Positions 58,401 through 64,000 of a stretch of DNA of 64,000 nucleotides are shown one piece after another. The position numbers were made by a program, and so were the translations under genes. The first letter of the stretch is position 1; every line of letters begins with the position of its first letter. This stretch comes from JBFHNV01 sp041593595 (GTDB lineage Bacteria; Pseudomonadota; Gammaproteobacteria; HK1): assembly GCA_041593595.1 (NCBI GenBank), contig JBFHNV010000004.1, forward strand, positions 9,901 to 73,900, written 5' to 3'. Under the pieces are notes generated by a model. That model was not told the origin of the DNA. It did not search any database and worked only from the letters and a program-made list of their open reading frames with translations.

Positions 58401-58829
58401 TCAGTGGTGGTGCCTGCGGTGCCGCGGGCTGAAGGTGTGGCCGTGGCGATCGAGGCACAGGGTCTCGCGGCGCAGCACCCGGTAGCCGTGGCGATCCACC
58501 AGCGGCCGGGTCACCAGCCTGCAGGCAGGGCCCCGAGGGTGGCGGCTCGCGAAGCCGTGGTCGCGACGCGGATGGTGGTGGGAGCCGAAGCGGCTGCGAG
58601 GCGGCGCGCGGTGACCGCGGTGGTGGTCACGGTGGTCGTGCTGGTAGCGCCGGTGATGACCTCCGTGGCCGTGCTGGAAGCGCTTGTGGTGCCCTCCGTG
58701 GCCGTGATGGCCGCCGCCGAAGCCGGTGTGGAAGCGGATGCCGATCTCGGCACGGCTGTCCGCCGCGGGCACGGCCAGGAGAGCGGTGGCCGCCAGCAGC
58801 GATGCGGCGAGGTTGCGAAGACGGGTCAT
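58401..58829 (-). CDS. Secreted histidine-rich protein
   Basis: 142 residues. A signal peptide (MTRLRNLAASLLAATALLAVPAADSRAE) precedes a mature region dominated by His, Gly and Arg, with repeats such as GHHGHGGHHKRFQHGHGGHH, and a C-terminal conserved-looking part with two Cys (RGPACRLVTRPL, RRETLCLDRHGH). His clusters suggest binding of zinc, nickel or copper in the periplasm. It is upstream of the PepSY-PhoPQ operon on the same strand and has an OmpR-type direct repeat 56 bases before its start, so it may be a target of that system. Confidence 0.75.
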   Translation of the reverse strand: MTRLRNLAASLLAATALLAVPAADSRAEIGIRFHTGFGGGHHGHGGHHKRFQHGHGGHHRRYQHDHRDHHRGHRAPPRSRFGSHHHPRRDHGFASRHPRGPACRLVTRPLVDRHGYRVLRRETLCLDRHGHTFSPRHRRHHH

Positions 58830-58884
58830 GGGCGTGCACCCCCGGTACCACTGTGATCGTGGTCTGGAGGATCCCGCCGGTGCC

Positions 58885-58901
58885 CTGAACTCCTGCTGAA
58901 C
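58885..58901 (-). promoter_or_regulatory. Direct repeat GTTCAG-N5-GTTCAG, candidate response-regulator box
   Basis: On the minus strand two perfect GTTCAG hexamers are separated by CAGGA, giving the 11-base period bound by PhoP/PmrA-type dimers. It lies 56 bases upstream of the His-rich gene and 0.9 kb from the response regulator gene. Confidence 0.5.
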
Positions 58902-58918
58902 TCCCGTTCCGGCCGGGA

Positions 58919-59767
58919 TCAGGGCCTGGGCGCCAGCACCGCGGCGACCACGTCCGCCAGCGCCGGCGCCCGCTCCTCCCGGAACGGCTCCAGGCGGCGG
59001 TAGATCTCCGCGGCGGCGCGGTGGAAACCGTCCGGCAGGTCCTGCGCCGCGAAGCTGTCCGCGATCTCGTGCATCTCCGCGATCCACCGCCAGGCCTTGA
59101 AGGCATTGCCGGTGACCGCGCTCTCGGAGCGCGCGGCGAGCCCCGACTGGGAGGTCTCCCACTCCTCCAGCAGGGCGTCTTCCACCTGCAGCGCCACCGC
59201 CAGGGCGCGGATGTCGGCGAGCAGCGCGGTGGTGCCCTTGGTCCACGCCGCGTAGCACATCTTCAGCGCCGAGGCGGCGTCGGCGGGACCCTCCAGGACC
59301 TTCGCCTCCACCAGCGACCCCGAGAACAGGCGGGTGGCCTCGCCGGCGTGGGGCCCGGACAGGAACAGACGGGTCATCCCGGCGCGCACCGCGGGCGGCC
59401 CGATGATGCCGGCGTCGGCGAAGCGCGCACCGGCGGCCTCCACGATGACGCCCACCTCGCGGCTGGTGGCCGGCGCGATGGCGTTGGCGTCCACGTAGAG
59501 GCCGCCGAAGCCCGCCGTCGCCACGGCCCGGGCGGTGTCCACCGCCGCGTGGGGCGGGCACACGGAGATCACCGCCTGGGAGCGGGCGAGTGCCTCGTCG
59601 AGGCTGGCGCAGTCCTCGAGCCCCGCCCGGGCGGCCCGCTGCGCGGTGGCGGCGCCGCGACCCGCGCGGGCCCACAGGACGGTGGATCCCCCGGCGCGCA
59701 GCGCGGTGGCGATGCAGACGCCCATCTCACCAGGGTGCAGCACGGTGACGGTGTGGATCGTGGTCAT
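58919..59767 (-). CDS. NAD(P)-dependent oxidoreductase with DUF1932 C-terminal domain
   Basis: 282 residues, related to 6-phosphogluconate/3-hydroxyisobutyrate dehydrogenases. An N-terminal Rossmann segment VTVLHPGEMGVCIATALRAGG is followed by the family's VISVCPPHAAVDTA and YVDANAIAPATS; the C-terminal half (SALKMCYAAWTKGTTALLADIRALA) is DUF1932. AAGGAGA lies at good distance upstream of ATG 59767. Substrate is not known. It is transcribed towards the His-rich gene and away from the glycosyltransferase operon end, with a gap of 55 bases. Confidence 0.88.
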   Translation of the reverse strand: MTTIHTVTVLHPGEMGVCIATALRAGGSTVLWARAGRGAATAQRAARAGLEDCASLDEALARSQAVISVCPPHAAVDTARAVATAGFGGLYVDANAIAPATSREVGVIVEAAGARFADAGIIGPPAVRAGMTRLFLSGPHAGEATRLFSGSLVEAKVLEGPADAASALKMCYAAWTKGTTALLADIRALAVALQVEDALLEEWETSQSGLAARSESAVTGNAFKAWRWIAEMHEIADSFAAQDLPDGFHRAAAEIYRRLEPFREERAPALADVVAAVLAPRP

Positions 59768-59822
59768 CGGTCGTGTCTCCTTGCGGTGGCGGGTGAGCGC
59801 GGCCGGCACCCGGACCCGGGAC

Positions 59823-61229
59823 TCACTTGCGGCTCCAGGACGCGGACCGCCGCATCCTGCCCCAGCCGTGGCGCCGGCGCTGCAGCACGCGCACCAGGCC
59901 CCACGCGCGCCACAGGGTGATGAGCTGGCGGTAGCCGGCATTCTCGGCGATCGCAGCCAGCAGCAGCCTCGCGAGATCCCCTGGCTTGCGGTAGAGACCG
60001 AAGTACGCCTCGTCCAGCAGCAGCGCCGTGACGGACAGGAACAGTCCCAGCGCCATCACCAGCGCGAGGAACAGGACGAACGCCTGCAGCGACAGGTCGC
60101 CGGTGACCACGGCAGCGGCCAGCAGCAGGTAGCCGGCCACCTCGAACAGCGGGCCCAGGCACTCGAAGACGAGAAAGAAGGGGAATGCGAGCAGGCCCAC
60201 GGCACCGGTGCGCGGGTCGAAGGCCAGCGAGCGGTTCATCCACAGGCTCTCGGTCAGACCGCGTTGCCAGCGCACGCGCTGGTTCCTGAGGGTGCGCAGG
60301 TCCTCCGGTGCCTCGGTCCAGCACACGGGATCGGGGACGAAGGTGATCCGGTTGCTGCGACCCGCGTCCTTGAGGATCCTGTGCATGCGGAGGATCAGCT
60401 CCATGTCCTCGCCCACCGTCACGGTCCGGTAGCCGCCCACCTCCGCCACCGTGTCCTTGTGGAACACGCCGAACGCGCCGGACACGATGAGCAGGGCGTT
60501 CACGCGCGACCACCCGAGGCGGCCGAACAGGAACGCGCGCACGTACTCCACCACCTGGATCAGCGGCAGCAGGCGCCGTGGCAGCCCGATCTCCGCGACG
60601 AAGCCGTCGTCCACCCGACAGCCATTGGCGAGGCGCACGGTGCCGCCGCAGGCGACGGTGCGCCGGTCGTCCAGGAACGGGCGCACGGCGTTGATCAGGC
60701 TGTCGCGTTGCAGCACCGAGTCTGCGTCCACGCTGCACACCAGCGGGAAGCGCGCCGCGTTCACGCCGGCATTCAGCGCGTCGGCCTTGCCGCCGTTCGC
60801 CTTGCAGATCACGCGCAGGTCCCGGCGCCGCGCCGAGCGCAGGATCTGCGTCACCGGCTGCGTCGCGAGCCGCACCCGGTAGGCCTCCGGGTAGGGCACC
60901 AGCGCGAACGCCTCGCGCAGGGCAGCCAGCGTGCCGTCCGCCGAGCCGTCGTCGATGACGATCACCTCGAACTCGGGATAGTTGAGCTGCAGCAGCGAGT
61001 GCACGGACGCGACGATGGTCGCCTCCTCGTTGTAGGCGGGTACCAGGATGCTCACCGGCGGCTCCAGGCCGCTCGGGAACTCGCCGAGCCGGTCGAGCCG
61101 GCGCCCGGGCAGGTACCGGCGCAGCTCCAGCGCCGCCAGCAGGTTGAGTGCCAGGTACACGCCGGAGAGGCCGCAGAAGTACGCGAGGAAGCACCACTGG
61201 ACGACGACGATGAAGTCGCCGAAGCTCAT
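59823..61229 (-). CDS. GT2-family glycosyltransferase, membrane (PgaC/BcsA-like)
   Basis: 468 residues. N-terminal membrane helices (about 8-34), a GT2 catalytic domain with VSILVPAYNEEATI, the VIDDGSADGT segment, the CSVDADSVL metal site, GEDMELILRMH (catalytic acid) and QRVRWQRG, the Q-x-x-R-W motif of processive synthases, then four or so helices. This is the layout of inner-membrane synthases such as PgaC and cellulose synthase. It is the last gene of a four-gene operon with HEAT, TPR/barrel and receiver genes, and its ATG overlaps the HEAT stop. Product sugar is unknown. Confidence 0.9.
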   Translation of the reverse strand: MSFGDFIVVVQWCFLAYFCGLSGVYLALNLLAALELRRYLPGRRLDRLGEFPSGLEPPVSILVPAYNEEATIVASVHSLLQLNYPEFEVIVIDDGSADGTLAALREAFALVPYPEAYRVRLATQPVTQILRSARRRDLRVICKANGGKADALNAGVNAARFPLVCSVDADSVLQRDSLINAVRPFLDDRRTVACGGTVRLANGCRVDDGFVAEIGLPRRLLPLIQVVEYVRAFLFGRLGWSRVNALLIVSGAFGVFHKDTVAEVGGYRTVTVGEDMELILRMHRILKDAGRSNRITFVPDPVCWTEAPEDLRTLRNQRVRWQRGLTESLWMNRSLAFDPRTGAVGLLAFPFFLVFECLGPLFEVAGYLLLAAAVVTGDLSLQAFVLFLALVMALGLFLSVTALLLDEAYFGLYRKPGDLARLLLAAIAENAGYRQLITLWRAWGLVRVLQRRRHGWGRMRRSASWSRK

Positions 61230-62281
61230 CCCGGCACCGCGTCCGCCAAGACCTGAACGAGCATGTCGTGCGCGTATCGGTCCTCGAGGGTGCGCGCCAG
61301 GTCGGCGAGGGCCGCCGGGCTCATGAACGGCAGCGCCACCAGGGCATCGGCCGCGCGCAGTCGCACCCACCACTCGCGATCCCCCAGCAGCGCGCGCAGC
61401 CGGTCCACGTCCTCCCGCTCGCCGATGCGCCCGAGGGCGGCCGCGGCCTGCGCCCGCACCGGCCAGGCCGCGTGGCCCGCGGCGGCGCGCACCCGCGCCA
61501 GCCCCCGGGGATCGTCCAGCAGCCGCAGGCATTCGACGAGCACCTCGGCTGTGGGGTGATGCTCCATTATGGCCTCGATCGCGGGCCAGTCGGTCGTGCA
61601 GCCGAGGGCCCGCGAGAGCTTCAGCAGGTCGAGCACATGCTCGCCGCGGGCGTCGGCCGTTGCCTCGCGCAGGACGCGGCATGCCAGATCCCTGGGCACG
61701 TCGCGCAGCAGCTGGCCGAGGCGGGCGGTGGGCCAGTCCTCGCGTCGCCCGGCCCACGCGAGGACTTCTGGCAGCCCCGCTGCGGGGTCGATCTGGACCA
61801 CCGCCCGCGCCGCCGCGAGGGACACGCGGGCGCTGGGATCCGCCAGCGCGGGCAGCACCTGCGCCAGGTGCGCGCGATCCGCCAGGTGCCCGAGCGTGAT
61901 GAGCCCGATGGCGCGGCGCCGCGGCGAGCGCGAGCGCAGCAGCGCGACGGCGAACCGTGGGATGCCGAGTGCCTCGGCGGCGGCGTTGAGATCGTCGGCG
62001 CCTTCGCCGCTCAGGAGCTCGTGGTAGTCGGCCCACACCGACAGCAGCACCAGGTACTCGTCGGCGGGGGGGGTGGCGAGGTCCAGGGGGCCGTCGGGAT
62101 CGATGCACGCGGCCAGGAGCGGGCGCCACTTGCGCTCGAGGCGGGCGCGCGTCTCCCGGCGCCGGCGGTTGCGCGCGCGCTCCCACGCCACTGCGCAACC
62201 CACCAGCAGGGTCGCCGCGGCGAATGCCAGCGCGATACCGGCCGCCGCCGCGAGCACCGCGTCAGAACCGGTGGGCCACAC
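61226..62281 (-). CDS. Membrane-anchored HEAT-repeat protein
   Basis: 351 residues. A single N-terminal membrane helix (about 8-34) and a basic segment are followed by repeated helical pairs typical of HEAT repeats (about 120-345), for example RRRAIGLITLGHLADRAHL, PVRAQAAAALGRIG and WWVRLRAADALVALP. Start is GTG with AAGGAG upstream. HEAT scaffolds of this kind are encoded beside GT2 synthases and YaiO barrels; it may dock the synthase. Overlaps with both neighbours (20 bases upstream, 4 downstream) show an operon. Confidence 0.85.
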   Translation of the reverse strand: MWPTGSDAVLAAAAGIALAFAAATLLVGCAVAWERARNRRRRETRARLERKWRPLLAACIDPDGPLDLATPPADEYLVLLSVWADYHELLSGEGADDLNAAAEALGIPRFAVALLRSRSPRRRAIGLITLGHLADRAHLAQVLPALADPSARVSLAAARAVVQIDPAAGLPEVLAWAGRREDWPTARLGQLLRDVPRDLACRVLREATADARGEHVLDLLKLSRALGCTTDWPAIEAIMEHHPTAEVLVECLRLLDDPRGLARVRAAAGHAAWPVRAQAAAALGRIGEREDVDRLRALLGDREWWVRLRAADALVALPFMSPAALADLARTLEDRYAHDMLVQVLADAVPG

Positions 62282-63449
62282 CGAGGAACACTCCTTGACG
62301 GGTGAAGGCGCGCTCCACCTGCTCGCGCTCGACGGCCCAGGTCACGCCCCAGGCGTTGCCCAGCCAGTGGCGTCCGTACAGGGCGAGCGTGCGGGTCTGT
62401 CGGCTGGCGAACACGCCGGGGCGCACGAAGTCCGGCTCGTCGCCCGCCGCCGCGGACAGGCTGATGCTGCTCGCCAGGCCGTAGAAGCGCTGCAGCTGCA
62501 GCCGGTGGGCGTACGCGGTCTCACCGCCCAGGCGCACGGCGGACAGGGTGTAGGCGGCGCGCCAGTGCGACCAGTAGCGCTCGAGCGTGCCGGCCACGGT
62601 GCGGGTGCGGGAGGTGGAGTACCCGCTGGCGCCCGCGCCCAGCTGCAGGTTCCAGCCGTGGGGCAGGTCGCGCTGCACGGTCCCCCGCAGCGACCAGCGC
62701 GGGAGCACCGCGTTGCCCGGCCCGGCGCTGCCCTGCAGCGACACGGCCCAGCCCGGCACCGGATCGAAGCCGGCGCCCAGGCGCAGGTCACGGTCGTGCT
62801 CCCGGAAGCGCCGCGCGGCGCGCGCGGCGCCGTCGATCCACCGCCGGCTCCCGAGGTCGTGGCTGAAGCCCGCCGCCACGGTGCGCCACGGATCCCGATC
62901 CCGGCTCAGGTGGTCGAAGCCGAGCCCCAGCTGCAGGCTGGTGCGGGCCGCGACGTCGGGTTCCGGGAACGGCTCGCCAGGGAAGCGGCGGCGCGCCTCG
63001 GCCAGGACGCGCGCGCGCGCGGCGGCGTCCCCCAGCTCCGCGAGCGCCGCGAGCTCGAGGCGCCATGCGTCCAGGTAATCCGGATGGCGTGCGCGCAGCC
63101 GATGCAGCGGCGGCAGCGCGTCGGCGGGCCGTCCCTGCCACACCAGAACCTGCGCCTTGCCCAGCAGATAATCCGGGTCGTCGGGTGCGAAGGCGAGCAG
63201 GGCATCGTAGTGCATCTGCGCGCGCTGCCACTCGCGCTCGAAGGACAGCAAACGCGCTGCCAGGTAGCGGGCATCACGGCTGCCGGGGTGGGCCGCCAGG
63301 TGCTCCTCCAGCAAACGCACCGCCGCGGGCCGATCGCCGCCATCGGCCAGGGCGCGCGCCGCCGGCAGAACCTGATCCGCGTCGCCGGCCGGGGCTTCGC
63401 CCGCGCAGAGCAGACCCAGCACCAGGGCGCCGGCGATGCGCCGGATCAC
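62262..63449 (-). CDS. TPR / YaiO-family outer-membrane beta-barrel protein
   Basis: 395 residues. A signal peptide (IRRIAGALVLGLLCAGEAPAG) and about four TPR-like helical repeats (30-165) precede a beta-barrel of the YaiO type that ends in a C-terminal aromatic Phe (VFLGVAHRF), as required for outer-membrane insertion. The pairing of periplasmic TPR and barrel matches export ports such as PgaA. Start is GTG within a GTGA overlap with the receiver gene. With the inner-membrane synthase downstream, the gene would supply the outer-membrane exit of a polysaccharide. Confidence 0.88.
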   Translation of the reverse strand: MIRRIAGALVLGLLCAGEAPAGDADQVLPAARALADGGDRPAAVRLLEEHLAAHPGSRDARYLAARLLSFEREWQRAQMHYDALLAFAPDDPDYLLGKAQVLVWQGRPADALPPLHRLRARHPDYLDAWRLELAALAELGDAAARARVLAEARRRFPGEPFPEPDVAARTSLQLGLGFDHLSRDRDPWRTVAAGFSHDLGSRRWIDGAARAARRFREHDRDLRLGAGFDPVPGWAVSLQGSAGPGNAVLPRWSLRGTVQRDLPHGWNLQLGAGASGYSTSRTRTVAGTLERYWSHWRAAYTLSAVRLGGETAYAHRLQLQRFYGLASSISLSAAAGDEPDFVRPGVFASRQTRTLALYGRHWLGNAWGVTWAVEREQVERAFTRQGVFLGVAHRF

Positions 63450-63853
63450 GGTGCCTCGTCCAGCTGCCGTTCGATGCGCGCGATCAGCTCCCGGTGGCGA
63501 AACGGCTTGGTGACGTAGTCGTCGGCCCCCGCCTCGAGCGCTCGCACCACGTCGTCCTCCAGCGACTGCCCGGTGAGCACCACCAGCGGCACGGTCTCCC
63601 AACCCGGTGCGGCGCGCAGGTGGGCGATGACCTCGAACCCGTCCGCGTAGGGCAGCATGAGGTCCAGGAGCACGAGGGAGGGCGGCGGCGAGGCGTCGCA
63701 CAGGCGCATCGCCTCGCGTCCGTCGCGCACGAGGGTGACGCGGTAGCCGTTGCGTTCCAGCAGGCTGGACAGCAGGGCCGCCGCCGACTCGTCGTCCTCC
63801 ACCACGAGCACGCTGTGCTCGCTGGCCGCGGGATGCGATGGTGTATCGACCAT
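63446..63853 (-). CDS. Stand-alone response regulator receiver
   Basis: 135 residues, receiver domain only. VLVVEDDESAAA holds the acidic pocket, Asp64 (VLLDLMLPYADG) is the phosphorylation site, and Lys is in YVTKPFRHRELIARI. No output domain follows, so it probably acts through protein contact. It is first in the operon with the YaiO barrel, HEAT and glycosyltransferase genes and could control polysaccharide production by phosphorylation. An AGGAAG ribosome site precedes the ATG. No kinase gene is adjacent within the window. Confidence 0.93.
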   Translation of the reverse strand: MVDTPSHPAASEHSVLVVEDDESAAALLSSLLERNGYRVTLVRDGREAMRLCDASPPPSLVLLDLMLPYADGFEVIAHLRAAPGWETVPLVVLTGQSLEDDVVRALEAGADDYVTKPFRHRELIARIERQLDEAP

Positions 63854-63958
63854 GCCAGCCGTCTTCCTGAACGGTGCCCGCCTGCGTGTGCCCGAGCCTG
63901 CGGCGCCTGGCTCGCGAACATACTGCAAACGCGGGGCAGCCCGAAACGACGCGGCCAC

Positions 63959-63990
63959 CGCCGTGGCGCATCGCGCGATGCGCCACGGCG
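63959..63990. repeat. 32-base perfect palindrome upstream of the receiver operon
   Basis: Two adjacent 16-base arms (63959-63974 and 63975-63990) are exact reverse complements with no loop. It is about 105 bases upstream of the receiver start, so it may be an operator or the terminator of a gene beyond the right edge. Confidence 0.7.
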
Positions 63991-64000
63991 CGTCGCTGGC

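Overview
The window is GC-rich (roughly 70%) bacterial chromosome with dense, mostly minus-strand coding. Gene content (hut genes with a P. putida-type urocanase, PEP carboxylase, a PhoP/PhoQ-type pair with a PepSY protein, ArfB, a YaiO-type outer-membrane barrel) suggests a Gram-negative proteobacterium, most likely a gammaproteobacterium. I would not name a genus. No rRNA, tRNA or CRISPR array was seen.

Region 1 (1-25 kb) is an extracellular contractile injection system (eCIS, phage-tail-like particle). About twenty genes run on the minus strand from 23.4 kb to the left edge, most joined by 4-base ATGA/GTGA overlaps. In transcription order they encode a small winged-helix-like protein, a small beta protein, sheath, tube, a Cys-rich T4 gp26-like protein, a linker protein, a DUF4255 protein, an AAA+ ATPase, a small partner, a DUF4157 protein, a LysM/CIS-tube protein, a small LysM-like protein, hub, spike, PAAR-like tip, gp25, two J-type baseplate proteins, a tail protein, a DUF6519/beta-helix giant, and a gene cut by the window edge. 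A well-formed -24/-12 promoter lies directly upstream, and a sigma-54 activator gene sits next to it. A divergent gene encodes a second, 769-residue DUF4157 protein that is a candidate cargo.

Region 2 (27.6-38.8 kb) is accessory. It holds an MFS-PlsC fusion, a secreted cyclase-family protein, a 2-hydroxychromene-2-carboxylate isomerase-like protein, two large secreted alpha/beta hydrolases (DUF6351; tannase-like with an EF-hand loop), a secreted beta-helix protein and a secreted protein of unknown function. The intergenic gaps here are long.

Region 3 (39-54.5 kb) is metabolic. It contains a hutI-hutH-hutU operon divergent from a bicupin, a BKACE enzyme and a putative molybdenum carrier whose frame runs into a zinc-ribbon protein. 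ArfB, PEP carboxylase, a PaiB-like protein, a class III aminotransferase, a semialdehyde dehydrogenase and a FlK-like thioesterase follow.

Region 4 (54.6-64 kb) is signalling and envelope. It has a membrane diguanylate cyclase, a PhoPQ-like two-component system with a PepSY protein, a His-rich secreted protein preceded by an OmpR-type direct repeat, a DUF1932 dehydrogenase, and an operon of receiver, TPR/YaiO barrel, HEAT protein and GT2 glycosyltransferase that looks like a polysaccharide synthesis and export unit.
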